Source of the DNA: JAHECQ01 sp963775125
Lineage (GTDB): Bacteria; Actinomycetota; Acidimicrobiia; Acidimicrobiales; SZUA-35
NCBI GenBank assembly: GCA_963775125.1
Contig: CAVZHQ010000006.1
Span: 62,001-126,000 of the forward strand
DNA: 64,000 nt
Direction: 5' to 3'
Part shown: positions 47,347 through 56,074 of the stretch, piece by piece
Layout of the letters: each line of letters starts with the position of its first letter
Position numbering within the stretch: position 1 is the stretch's first letter
Position numbers and translations under genes: made by a program
Notes under the pieces: model-generated
The model's database searches: none
Told to the model about the DNA's origin: nothing
The model's input: only the letters and a program-made list of their open reading frames with translations

Positions 47347-48276
47347 GTGAGATGGACCGATGCCGCGCCGGAACTGGTGCTCGAGGTGACCTGTCGATCG
47401 GGAACCGAAGCGGCCAGGCACCGGATCCGGTGGGTGGGCGGCGACGTGTATCTCGACCAACACCCCGACGTCGAGGCCGAGCTGGCGCTGGTTGCCTTCG
47501 GAGGCGAGGAGCTGCCCTGCGTCGCCATGCACCGGTTGTGGTCCGACGCAATCCGTGATGGAGGCTTCGTCGGTGAGTGGGCCGAGGGCGACTTCGACTC
47601 GGCGCGACGATGGTGGCTGGCGATGGCCTTGGAGCGCATGCGGACCGAGGGCTTCCATGAGTTCCTCAGGGACCTTCCGTTACCCCGCGCTCGGCGAATG
47701 GGGCAGTTCCTCACGTCGTTTCCCGACGAATGGATCGACCGTGCTGCCTGCCAGGTGGCCGATGCGCCGCCGGCGAATGATCGGATCGTGGCGTTGCTGC
47801 GTGCCGGCGCAGCTCGACGCCTGCGCCACGCGTTCGCTGTGGCGGTTGGCGGGCAGCAGGTGCCCCTGGGCGCAGCTGCGCTGGTGCCGCTGTCGGTCGA
47901 GGTCGGCACGGTACAGGTCGGCGCTGGAAGAGTCGGGGCCGTCGGGTGTTCGGTCGAGGGGCGACTCGATGGGCGCAACAGCTGGGCCCGCCTGACGGTG
48001 GGCGACCGTTGGCTTCCCGACGTCTGGGCCACGCAACGATCGGTGGTCGACGGCCACCTGGTCCTGGCGATCCGTTACCCCGACGGCAACGACCCTCAGG
48101 AAGATGGTGCAGCGACGGCGAGCATCGTGGTTTGGGACAAGCAGGCGGGAACAGCCGGCTCAGTAGGCGTATTGGTTGACTCGACATTGGGCCTGGGTGA
48201 GCCCCTTACCGCGGAGAATCGACGGGTCGCACCAGAGGTCCCAGGCGTCGGGCTCGTAGCCGAACGCGAGGTCTGA
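47347..48276 (+). CDS. Protein of unknown function downstream of MoxR-VWA
   Basis: About 309 residues from GTG 47347, four bases after the VWA stop, so clearly in the same operon. Regions: a Trp-rich helical middle (GEWAEGDFDSARRWWLAMALERM), FLTSFPDEWIDRAACQVAD, and a beta-rich C-terminal third (VGTVQVGAGRVGAVGCSVEG). No motif or family is recognised. Its last 117 bases overlap the convergent PhyH gene, so the true end may be earlier if a frame error is present here too. Possible roles: client or adaptor of the MoxR-VWA pair. Confidence 0.6.
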   Translation: MRWTDAAPELVLEVTCRSGTEAARHRIRWVGGDVYLDQHPDVEAELALVAFGGEELPCVAMHRLWSDAIRDGGFVGEWAEGDFDSARRWWLAMALERMRTEGFHEFLRDLPLPRARRMGQFLTSFPDEWIDRAACQVADAPPANDRIVALLRAGAARRLRHAFAVAVGGQQVPLGAAALVPLSVEVGTVQVGAGRVGAVGCSVEGRLDGRNSWARLTVGDRWLPDVWATQRSVVDGHLVLAIRYPDGNDPQEDGAATASIVVWDKQAGTAGSVGVLVDSTLGLGEPLTAENRRVAPEVPGVGLVAEREV

Positions 48277-49386
48277 ACGGGCCGACTCGACCTGCTGCCG
48301 GTTCAGCCAGCGGCCGTCGTAGGAGACCGGGAACCCGAGACCCGTGAGGTCGTAGGCGTAGACGCGACAGAGTCCCGTCGGTTCTGCGTAGTCGCCGACG
48401 TAGGAGACCCAGGGTGTCTCGATGCGGAGCTGGTCGCGGAGGGCCGCCTGCAGGCTTGCGATGTAGTTGCCCCGGTCCCAGTCGGCGATCGCCTGCTCGA
48501 CGAAGACCGGTCCGCCGGGAAGACGAAGCTTGCCGTCATCGCCTGCCATCAGCAGGATCTCCTGGGTGTCGTCGCCGGTGAGTCGGGTGAGGAGCAGGCG
48601 GGTGGTGGTGACCGGCAGGTCGGAATGCACGGCAAGCACCGAACGCCCGTCGGGCGTCAGCGCGTCGTGGACGTCCGAGTCGTAGATGTAGTATCCCGTC
48701 GCCGGCGGAGCGTCGGCCGAGGCGTACTTGTTGAAGGCGCCGGACCGCGAATGGTCAGACCGGTTGCCCGAAGCCCGGTGCCACGTGTGCATGTTCATGA
48801 CGAGCAGGTCGCCCCGGCACAGCGCTGGATCGACGTAGTCGTCCTCGGACGGCTTGATGGCGGGTGCCACAGTGAGCGGCCGTTCGGGGCCGGCGGAGAT
48901 GCGATCGAGCCGGTGCGATCCGGGGGCGACGAACAATTGGCCGGCGTCGGAGTCGAAGTCGCAGAAGGGCACGACGGTGAAGGCCCAGTTCATGGATGAC
49001 CCCACCGGCCTCCAGCGCTTGTAGTCATTGTGGGAAGGAATGCCGGTGCCGCCGGGTGTGCGCTCGTAGATGACGTAGGTGGTGAGCCGCGGGTCGCCGC
49101 CCAATGCATCGCCCACGGCCGAGGTGACGGCCGGATGCTCGGCCAGGAACGCAAGATCGGGATCCTTCAGACAGTTGTTGGCCAAGGTGTATCGGCCGGG
49201 CTCGGGGTAGGTGAGGCTCTTGACGTCGTAGAGCGTTCCGTCGACGGGAGGGTTGCGAGCGAAGCCCGTCTCGAGGCGCGAGATCTCGGCGTCGGAGAAG
49301 ACGTTGCGGAGCACGACGAACCCGTCACGCTGGTAGTCGGCGAGTTGGCTGGCAGTGAGTCCGGTGGCGGTGAGTCCGATGGCCAT
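48160..49386 (-). CDS. Phytanoyl-CoA dioxygenase family protein with Nudix-like C-terminus
   Basis: A 408-residue protein. Residues about 1-250 are a PhyH-type Fe(II)/2-oxoglutarate dioxygenase: DYQRDGFVVLRNVFSD near the start, iron ligands H..D (IPSHNDYKRW) and a distal His (NMHTWHRASGNRS). Residues about 270-360 look like a Nudix fold (LLLTRLTG...GKLRLPGGPV...AALRDQLRIET), but the Nudix box lacks the usual REXXEE core. I know of no common PhyH-Nudix fusion. ATG 49386; divergent from the SDR at 49440 with a 53-bp gap. Confidence 0.83.
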   Translation of the reverse strand: MAIGLTATGLTASQLADYQRDGFVVLRNVFSDAEISRLETGFARNPPVDGTLYDVKSLTYPEPGRYTLANNCLKDPDLAFLAEHPAVTSAVGDALGGDPRLTTYVIYERTPGGTGIPSHNDYKRWRPVGSSMNWAFTVVPFCDFDSDAGQLFVAPGSHRLDRISAGPERPLTVAPAIKPSEDDYVDPALCRGDLLVMNMHTWHRASGNRSDHSRSGAFNKYASADAPPATGYYIYDSDVHDALTPDGRSVLAVHSDLPVTTTRLLLTRLTGDDTQEILLMAGDDGKLRLPGGPVFVEQAIADWDRGNYIASLQAALRDQLRIETPWVSYVGDYAEPTGLCRVYAYDLTGLGFPVSYDGRWLNRQQVESARSDLAFGYEPDAWDLWCDPSILRGKGLTQAQCRVNQYAY

Positions 49387-49439
49387 GGGAAATCGTCCCA
49401 CGGATCGACCCGGCGGCTCCAACGCGCTAAACCAAATGC

Positions 49440-50420
49440 ATGAGCACCGCTTCGGATCAGCCAGCACCAGATCAACCGGCATCAAATCAACCAGCCGGTC
49501 GGTCGTTGGAAGGACGAGTCGTCATCGTCACTGGTGGCGGGCGCGGCGTGGGCCGTGAACATGCGTTGCTGTTCGCCCGCGAGGGAGCCAAGGTCGTCGT
49601 GAACGACCTGGGTGGAGCCCAGGACGGGTCGGGAGCCGACATCGGTCCGGCGGCAGAGACCGTCGCCGAGATCGAGGCGTTCGGTGGGCAGGCGGTCGCC
49701 AACGGGGACTCGGTCGCCGATTGGGAGGGATCGCAGCGCATGATCAACCAGGCCGTCGAATCCTTTGGTGATCTCCACGCCGTGGTGAACAACGCCGGCA
49801 TCCTGCGTGATCGCATGCTGGTCAACATGACCGAGGCCGAGTTCGACGCCGTGGTCAACGTGCACCAGAAGGGGACGTGGCTGATGATGCGCCACGCCGG
49901 CGCCTACTGGCGGGAGATGGTGAAGGCCGGCAAGGAGGTGAAGGCGAGCATCGTGAACACCTCGTCGACCTCGGGCCTGCATTCCAACCCGGGTCAGATC
50001 AACTACGGCGGCGCGAAGGCGGCGATCGCCACGATGTCGATCATCGCGGCCCGCGAGCTCGGCCGATACGGGGTGCGCGTCAACGCCATTGCACCGTCGG
50101 CCCGGACCCGCATGACCCTGGCAACGCCGGGTCTGGGCGAGCGGATCAAGGAACCCGAGGACGGTTCGTTCGACGTGTGGGACCCCGCGAACATCTCACC
50201 GCTGGTGGCCTGGTTGTGCACCGAGGATTGTCCGGCGACAGCCCAGGTCTACTGGGTCGGTGGTAGCCGCATCGGCCGCTATCAGGAATGGACGCAGGTC
50301 GATCTGGCCAACAACGACGACGCCTGGACGGTGGACAGCGTCGCCCGGGCGGTCGGCGACTGGGAGTCAGGCCACGTCAACACCCGGAGCCTTCGCATCA
50401 CGGGTACAGAGAAGATCTGA
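49440..50420 (+). CDS. SDR family oxidoreductase (3-hydroxyacyl-CoA dehydrogenase-like)
   Basis: A 326-residue SDR of the multifunctional-enzyme type that oxidises 3-hydroxyacyl-CoA in beta-oxidation. TGGGRGVGREHA near residue 31, NNAGILRDRM near 117 and YGGAK with the catalytic Ser near 180-195 are intact, and a ~60-residue C-terminal extension is typical of this group. The N-terminal 20 residues are three 15-bp repeats (SDQPA/PDQPA/SNQPA). It precedes an enoyl-CoA hydratase-family gene, fitting fatty-acid or steroid side-chain breakdown. Confidence 0.9.
   Translation: MSTASDQPAPDQPASNQPAGRSLEGRVVIVTGGGRGVGREHALLFAREGAKVVVNDLGGAQDGSGADIGPAAETVAEIEAFGGQAVANGDSVADWEGSQRMINQAVESFGDLHAVVNNAGILRDRMLVNMTEAEFDAVVNVHQKGTWLMMRHAGAYWREMVKAGKEVKASIVNTSSTSGLHSNPGQINYGGAKAAIATMSIIAARELGRYGVRVNAIAPSARTRMTLATPGLGERIKEPEDGSFDVWDPANISPLVAWLCTEDCPATAQVYWVGGSRIGRYQEWTQVDLANNDDAWTVDSVARAVGDWESGHVNTRSLRITGTEKI
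49452..49496. repeat. 15-bp tandem repeat in SDR N-terminus
   Basis: Units 49452-49466, 49467-49481 and 49482-49496 share GATCAA/G-CC-GCA and encode DQPA pentads; the same layout as the repeat at 5487-5531 in another SDR gene. Confidence 0.75.
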
Positions 50421-50509
50421 GTCCGCCTCACGTTGGCGGGCCCGTTCATCAGTACGAACAAACAGCAGCACGAAGAACAACAGCAGCACTCAATCAGTAG
50501 GGGAAGCCC

Positions 50510-51337
50510 ATGTCTCGATCCATCGACACCGGTAGCGAACATCTCACGGCGGAGGTCGGCGATGACGGCGTCTGCGTCATCACCATGAACCGACCAGAGG
50601 CCCGCAACGCCATGACCGGAGGCATGCTTTCCGGCCTGGCGTCGGCGCTGGCTGACGCCGAAACCGCCGCCGACGTCCGGTGCGTGGTGCTCACCGGAGC
50701 GGGTGGAGCGTTCTGTGCGGGTGGCGACGTCAAGGCGTTCGCCTCGGGCGACGGGGCCGGCGGGGGATCCAGCTCGTGGGACGCCGGTGTCCACGAGCAG
50801 CGTCTCAGCCACCGCGCGACGTCGGGTGTGTTGTTCAACATGCCGAAGCCGACCGTTGCGGTGCTGCCTGGTCCGGCGGCGGGGGCTGGGCTCTCGCTCG
50901 CCCTGGCCTGCGACCTGCGCGTCGCCGTCGACACGGCCATCATCACGACAGCGTTCGCCAAGGTCGGCCTGGCCGGTGACTACGGCGGCACGTGGTTCCT
51001 CACCCAACTCGTGGGCCCGGCCAAGGCCAAGGAGCTGTATTTCCTGCCTGACCGCATGGACATGGCCACGGCGTTGCAGCTCGGCATCGTCAACCAGGTG
51101 GTTGCGGCCGACGCGTTCGATGCGACCTGGCGGGCGCTGGCGGCGAAGCTCGCTGCAGGCCCCACCATTGCGTACCGGTACATGAAGGAGAACATCAATC
51201 GTTCGGTCGGCGGCGACCTGGCCACCAATCTGGACTTCGAGTCGACCCACCACCGACACACCGGCACGACCGAGGATCACAAGGAAGCCTCCAGGGCCTT
51301 CGTCGACAAGCGCGAACCGGTCTTCCGCGGCCGCTGA
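50510..51337 (+). CDS. Enoyl-CoA hydratase/isomerase family protein
   Basis: A 275-residue crotonase. The oxyanion-hole segments GAGGAFCAGGDVKAF near residue 63 and LPGPAAGAGLSLALACDLR near 120 are present. In the catalytic region GLAGDYGGTWFL an Asp stands where hydratases have the second Glu, as in isomerase-type crotonases (PaaG-like). It follows the SDR gene by 89 bp, in which A/C-rich repeats (AACAGCAGCAC) occur, and precedes the alcohol dehydrogenase by 28 bp. Probably acyl-CoA catabolism. Confidence 0.9.
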   Translation: MSRSIDTGSEHLTAEVGDDGVCVITMNRPEARNAMTGGMLSGLASALADAETAADVRCVVLTGAGGAFCAGGDVKAFASGDGAGGGSSSWDAGVHEQRLSHRATSGVLFNMPKPTVAVLPGPAAGAGLSLALACDLRVAVDTAIITTAFAKVGLAGDYGGTWFLTQLVGPAKAKELYFLPDRMDMATALQLGIVNQVVAADAFDATWRALAAKLAAGPTIAYRYMKENINRSVGGDLATNLDFESTHHRHTGTTEDHKEASRAFVDKREPVFRGR

Positions 51338-51365
51338 TCCATTCAAAGGAAGAGAGTGCAGTCTG

Positions 51366-52463
51366 ATGCCCACCCCCGCGCGAGTCGTGGTGCTGCCCAA
51401 GGAGTTCGCTCCGATGCGGGTCGAAGAAATCGAGATCCCCGACCCCATCGGGCATCAGGTGGTCGTGAAGGAATTTGCCAGCGGCATCTGCCACAGTCAG
51501 CTCCATACGATCCACAACGCGAGGGCGCACGACATCTGCCTCGGCCACGAGGCCACCGGAGAGGTCCTCGCGATCGGCGAGCTCGTCACCCACGTGAAGC
51601 CCGGCGATCGGGTGCTCCTCACCTTCCAGCCTCGGAATCTGCGCACCACCGACCGGATGCCCTGGAAGGCCGGACTGGACCTGGCGGACGGTGGTCGGCT
51701 GCAGTCGAGTCAGATCTTCACCTGGAGCACGCACACGATTCTCGATGACCAGTATGTCATCCCGCTTGCTGCCGACGCGCCTGTCGATGTCACTGCCATC
51801 GTCGGCTGCGCCGTGCTGACCGGGGCGGGTGCGGTCCTGCGGGCGGCCAGGGTGCAACCCGGGCAGAGCGTCGCCATTTGGGGTGTCGGTGGCGTAGGGC
51901 TCAACGCCGTCGCGGCCGCCCGCATGTCGGGCGCCAATCCCATCATCGCGGTCGACATGGACGATGAGAAGCTCGACCTGGCCAAGCGCTTCGGCGCCAC
52001 GCATGTGATCAACGCGACCAACCAGGACCCGACCGAGGTCATCCGTTCGTTGACGCCGGGACCCGACGGGGCGTTCGGGTACGGAGGAACGCCGATCGCC
52101 GGTGTGGACTTCGCCTTCGACGTCGTGGCTCGGCCGGCCACGTTCCTGCAGGCCTTCCGGTCAACCCGTAACAGCCGCAACGCGGTCCACGGCGGCGGAA
52201 CGACCGTGGTGGTCGGCGTGCCGCAGGCGCCCTTCGAGTTGCCCGCGATCGAGCTGCTCATGAACGAACGGCACGTCCAAGGCACCCTGGGGGGCACGGC
52301 GGTACCCGAAGAGGACATTCCGCGCTTCGTCGGTTGGTATCAGAACGGTGACCTCGACCTCGATGCCCTGGTCACCTCACGGGTCGGCCTCGACGAGATC
52401 AACGAAGCCTGCAGGATGCTCGATGACGGCAAGGTTCTGGGACGGTCGATCATCGAGTTCTGA
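51366..52463 (+). CDS. Zinc-type alcohol dehydrogenase (MDR superfamily)
   Basis: A 365-residue medium-chain dehydrogenase. The catalytic zinc ligands are SGICHSQLH (Cys), LGHEATG (His, Glu) and VGCAVLTGAG (Cys); the nucleotide motif is GVGGVGLNAV with an acidic DMDDEK for NAD. The structural-zinc loop with four Cys is missing, replaced by QPRNLRTTDRM. The class III/NDMA-dependent-like overall layout fits. Substrate unknown; the neighbouring SDR and crotonase suggest the same catabolic operon. Confidence 0.9.
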   Translation: MPTPARVVVLPKEFAPMRVEEIEIPDPIGHQVVVKEFASGICHSQLHTIHNARAHDICLGHEATGEVLAIGELVTHVKPGDRVLLTFQPRNLRTTDRMPWKAGLDLADGGRLQSSQIFTWSTHTILDDQYVIPLAADAPVDVTAIVGCAVLTGAGAVLRAARVQPGQSVAIWGVGGVGLNAVAAARMSGANPIIAVDMDDEKLDLAKRFGATHVINATNQDPTEVIRSLTPGPDGAFGYGGTPIAGVDFAFDVVARPATFLQAFRSTRNSRNAVHGGGTTVVVGVPQAPFELPAIELLMNERHVQGTLGGTAVPEEDIPRFVGWYQNGDLDLDALVTSRVGLDEINEACRMLDDGKVLGRSIIEF

Positions 52464-52482
52464 CGGGACCGATGCCGGCGTG

Positions 52483-53519
52483 TCAGGCGCCGAGTGCCTC
52501 GGTCCGTCGTCGCGCGGCGACCGCGACAGCCTCGATGCCGGGCCCATCGCTCGATGGTGACTCGTTGAGGGCGGCGGCGTCGAACGGCAAGTCGGCCATT
52601 GCCGCCAGCGTTCCGGACACCGACCGGGCGAGGGCACCGAGGTCATAGCCGCCTTCGAGCAGGAACACGGTGCGGCCGGCGGGCACGAGTTCGAGGACGC
52701 GCTTGGTCAGGAGGTGATAGTCGCCCGCAGTCCAGCGCAGGTCGGCCAGCGGGTCGTCCCGGTGGGCGTCGTAGCCCGCCGAGACCAGGATCCAATCGGG
52801 GGCGAAGCGTTCGATTTCGGGGCCGATGATGGTGTCGAACGAAGCGAGGGCGACGTGGCCCGGCGCGCCTGCCGGCAGCGGGATGTTGATGGTGTGCCCC
52901 CGGGCCTCCGGGCCTCCGATTTCGCCGGCGCGCCCCGTGCCGGGATACGAGGGATGCTGGTGGATCGACGCGTACAACACCAGCGGGTCGTTCCAGAAGA
53001 TGTCCTGGGTGCCGTTGCCGTGGTGGACATCCCAGTCGAAGATGGCGACGCGGCTGTCCGCGGGATCGAAGAACGGCAGCGGCGACGGCGACGTTGTTGA
53101 CGAGACAGAAGCCCATGGCCTGGTTGGCGGTTGCGTGATGGCCGGGTGGCCGCACGGCGACGAAGGCCGAACGAGCCCCACCCGCTTCGAGCGCCTCGAC
53201 CGCGGCCAAGGTCGAACCGGCGGCCCACAACGCGGTGTCCCAGGAGCCCGACGAGGTGTGCGTGTCGGCATCGATCTCGCCCCCGCCGCCTTTGGATCTG
53301 GCGTTCCAGCGCATCGAGATAGTTGGCGTGGTGGGCCCGTTCGAGTTCGTCGCGGGTCGCCGGCCGACCCGTGGTCCGGTGGACGGCCTCAGCCAGACGG
53401 GCATCGTCGAGGGCGGCAGCGGCCGCGGGCAGACGCGCGGCCCGCTCGGGATGCCAGCCGCCCGTGTCGTGGGCGTCGTGGTCGCGGGTGTCAATCCAGA
53501 CGATCGGGCTCATCGACAT
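52483..53519 (-). CDS. Histone deacetylase/acetylpolyamine amidohydrolase family protein (two frame breaks)
   Basis: About 345 residues when repaired. The arginase-like deacetylase motifs are PPGHHA, FDWDVHHGNGTQDIF (zinc ligands Asp, His), SAGYDAHRDDPL (Asp) and LLEGGYD. The frame changes by one extra base at about 53310 (DALERQIQ then GGGGEIDADTHTSS) and about 53085 (NNVAVAAA then DPADSRVAIFDW). ATG 53519 shares its first base with the stop of the DevS-like gene, so the two are coupled. Bacterial members remove acetyl groups from polyamines, acetoin-related targets or proteins; which applies here is unknown. Confidence 0.84.
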
Positions 53520-55402
53520 CAGGGTAGGCGCGGGTCGAGGGGCACGGCCCACACCACCTTGGTGCCCGAGCCATCGGGCCCCGAGCTGTGCTCGATGCGG
53601 CCATCGAGAAGCTGCGCCCGGATCTCGAGGTTGCGCAACCCGTACCCGCGCGGCGCGTCGGGATCGATTCCGTCACCGTCGTCGATGACGGTCAACGCCA
53701 GCACACCCGGGCCTACCTCGATGCGGGCTTCGGCCGATTCGGCGTTGGCGTGACGCTCGACGTTCGAGAGGAGTTCGTTGAGCGCGGGCAAGAGCTGCGC
53801 CTGATGCGAGGACGGAAGTGCATCGACATCGCCGGTGATCTCGAGCCGGATGTGGTTGCGACCCACGGCCCGGTGTCGGTCGATCAGACGGTCGAGTTCG
53901 CCCCGAAAGCCGACACCGCCGAGGCCGTCGGCTCTCGTCAACGCAAAGATCGCTCGGCGGATGACGGCAATGGTTTCGTCGAGGTCGGTGATTGCCTCGA
54001 TCGCCTTGTCGCTGAGTCGGGCGGGGGATCCGAGCGACGCCTGGAGTCCCATTCCGGTGGCGAACAGTCGTTGGATGACGAGATCGTGGAGGTCGCGGGC
54101 GATGCGCTCCCGATCCTCGATGACGGCGAGATAGCGCCGGTCGTCTCTCGCCTGGTCGAGGACCAGCGTGATGGCGGCCTCGGCCGCGAGCGCGGTGCCC
54201 ACCGCGGCGGCCTCCTGGGTGAAGGGACGTCCACCAACGGGGCGAGCGACAACCAACACGCCCTCGATGGAGGTGTCGGTGACGAGCGGGGCGACGAGCG
54301 CCGGCCCGAAGGCGCCGAGCGCGTCGTGGAGTTGGGCAGCCAGGGGATCGGCGCTGTCCCGCACCAGCAAGACCTGATCGTGAACCGACGGGTTGAGTGT
54401 CGCCAATTCCGCTCCCGTCAGATCCATGGTCGTGGTCGACGCCATGGCCCGGCACCACAGACGACCGGTCATGGTCGACGCAATGAGCACATGTTGGGCT
54501 TCGAGCTGGTGCAGCGCCGCGTGGGCGACCGCCGACAGCACCTCCTCGGCGGACACTTCGGCCAACGCCGATCGACGGATCTCGGCGAGCGCCCCCAAGA
54601 GCTGCTCTCGTCGGTCACGTTCTCGGTCGACCCGGATGCGTTCGCTGATGTTGCGGGTCATTGCAACGAGAGGTCGAGGAAAGCCCGCGCTGACGACGGG
54701 GTAGCTGAGCGTGAGCTCGACCGGCAAAGGCTCCCCGTGGCGGCGGGCGAAGGTCGTCAGCTGCGTGAGGCTCTGGACTGTTCCGGACAGAAGTGGTGCC
54801 ACCAGTCGTCGGAGACGGGCGAGGTCGAGGTCGGCGCAGAGGTCGACGAGTGTGTGCGACGCCACCATTTCGGTCGTGCTGAATCCGGTTTGGTAGGTCG
54901 CTCCGGCGTTTGCGTAGGTGATGCTGAGATCGCCGGGTCGTATCAACAGCACCCCGTGGTCGATGATGTCGAGCGACCGCCGGATGGCGTCGAGTTCGGC
55001 CTCGATCGAGAGCCGCTGTGAGACATCGCGGACCGCCGCGAAGGTGGCTGGGCCGGTGGACAGGGCGATGGGGCTGAGGCTGATCTCGACGGGTAGCAAC
55101 GAGCCGTCATGGTGCAACGCCGAGACCCGAGCCCGGGGATCTCCCATCGGGCGCTGCCGGGGCGCTTCGCTGAACCGCCGCCGCTGGTGGACGTGCTCGC
55201 TCTGATAGGTCGTCGGAATCAGCGCTTCGATGGGGCGTCCGAGCAGCTCGTGGGGCGTGTAGCCGAGCATCACGTGGAGCTGTCGGTTTGCCAGGCGGAT
55301 GACGCCGTCGGCATCGATGACCACGTACCCGTCGGGCGCCTCCTCGAACAGGTCGGGAGCGGCCAGGTGTAGCTCTCCGCGCCAGTCCTCGGAGGGAGTC
55401 AT
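53519..55402 (-). CDS. DevS/DosS-like sensor histidine kinase
   Basis: A 627-residue cytosolic kinase: PAS 1 (about residues 20-130; LFEEAPDGYVVIDADGVIRLANRQ), PAS 2 (about 140-260), a GAF-like domain (about 285-425) and a HisKA_3/HATPase_c core with the phospho-His in ERIARDLHDLVIQRLFATGMGLQ (about 437) and NELLSNVERHA, DDGDGID, GYGLRNL. The kinase core is very close to mycobacterial DevS, but PAS domains replace the N-terminal haem GAF, so the signal is not necessarily O2/NO. It overlaps the response regulator gene by four bases. Confidence 0.9.
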   Translation of the reverse strand: MTPSEDWRGELHLAAPDLFEEAPDGYVVIDADGVIRLANRQLHVMLGYTPHELLGRPIEALIPTTYQSEHVHQRRRFSEAPRQRPMGDPRARVSALHHDGSLLPVEISLSPIALSTGPATFAAVRDVSQRLSIEAELDAIRRSLDIIDHGVLLIRPGDLSITYANAGATYQTGFSTTEMVASHTLVDLCADLDLARLRRLVAPLLSGTVQSLTQLTTFARRHGEPLPVELTLSYPVVSAGFPRPLVAMTRNISERIRVDRERDRREQLLGALAEIRRSALAEVSAEEVLSAVAHAALHQLEAQHVLIASTMTGRLWCRAMASTTTMDLTGAELATLNPSVHDQVLLVRDSADPLAAQLHDALGAFGPALVAPLVTDTSIEGVLVVARPVGGRPFTQEAAAVGTALAAEAAITLVLDQARDDRRYLAVIEDRERIARDLHDLVIQRLFATGMGLQASLGSPARLSDKAIEAITDLDETIAVIRRAIFALTRADGLGGVGFRGELDRLIDRHRAVGRNHIRLEITGDVDALPSSHQAQLLPALNELLSNVERHANAESAEARIEVGPGVLALTVIDDGDGIDPDAPRGYGLRNLEIRAQLLDGRIEHSSGPDGSGTKVVWAVPLDPRLP

Positions 55403-56058
55403 TCGTAGCGTCGACGTTCCCGTTCGTCGAGGCGTGCGGCGAAGGCTGCGGCCTCGGTCCGGCGACTCATGCCCAACTTGGCCAGAAGGTTGGACACGTA
55501 GTTCTTCACCGTCTTTTCGGCCAGGAACATCTCGTCGGCGATGGCCCGGTTGGAGCGGCCTTCCCCGATGAGCTCGAAGATGCGAAGTTCCTGGGGCGTC
55601 AGCGTCTCGATGATCCCGCGATCACTGGTGCGGAGCCGGTCGATGCCCATACGGACGGTCGCAGGGTCGAGGAGCTGTGATCCGGCGGCCACCTTGCGGA
55701 TGGACTCGATGAGGTCGTTGCCCCGGATCTGCTTGAGTACGTAGCCCGCTGCGCCGGCAAGCGCCGCATCGACGAGCGCCTGATCGTCGGCGTAGCTGGT
55801 GAAGATGAGGCACGCGGTCTCGGGGTGACTCGACCGGATCTCTCGGCAAACCGAGATGCCGTTGCCGTCTTCGAGGCGGACGTCGATGACGGCGACATCC
55901 GGGCGGCACCGCTCGACTTCGCGGAGGGCATCGGTTGCGCCGCCGGCCTGCCCGACGACTTCGAGATCGGGTTCGGCGTTGAGCAGGTCGGCGACGCCCC
56001 GGCGAACCACCTCGTGGTCGTCGAGGAGGAACACTCGGGTGGGTGCCTCGGAACTCAC
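55399..56058 (-). CDS. DevR/DosR-like NarL-family response regulator
   Basis: A 219-residue regulator. The receiver domain has FLLDDHEVVRRG near the start and the phospho-acceptor Asp59 in VAVIDVRLEDGNG; KQIRGNDL near 105 holds the conserved Lys. A LuxR-type HTH follows (LTPQELRIFELIGEGRSNRAIADEMFLAEKTVKNYVSNLLAKLGM). The HTH matches DevR/DosR closely, including EKTVKNYVSNLL. GTG 56058 begins the domain; upstream in-frame starts lie in the usp gene. It forms an operon usp-devR-devS-HDAC. Confidence 0.92.
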   Translation of the reverse strand: MSSEAPTRVFLLDDHEVVRRGVADLLNAEPDLEVVGQAGGATDALREVERCRPDVAVIDVRLEDGNGISVCREIRSSHPETACLIFTSYADDQALVDAALAGAAGYVLKQIRGNDLIESIRKVAAGSQLLDPATVRMGIDRLRTSDRGIIETLTPQELRIFELIGEGRSNRAIADEMFLAEKTVKNYVSNLLAKLGMSRRTEAAAFAARLDERERRRYE

Positions 56059-56074
56059 GAGTATCGAGAGCGGA

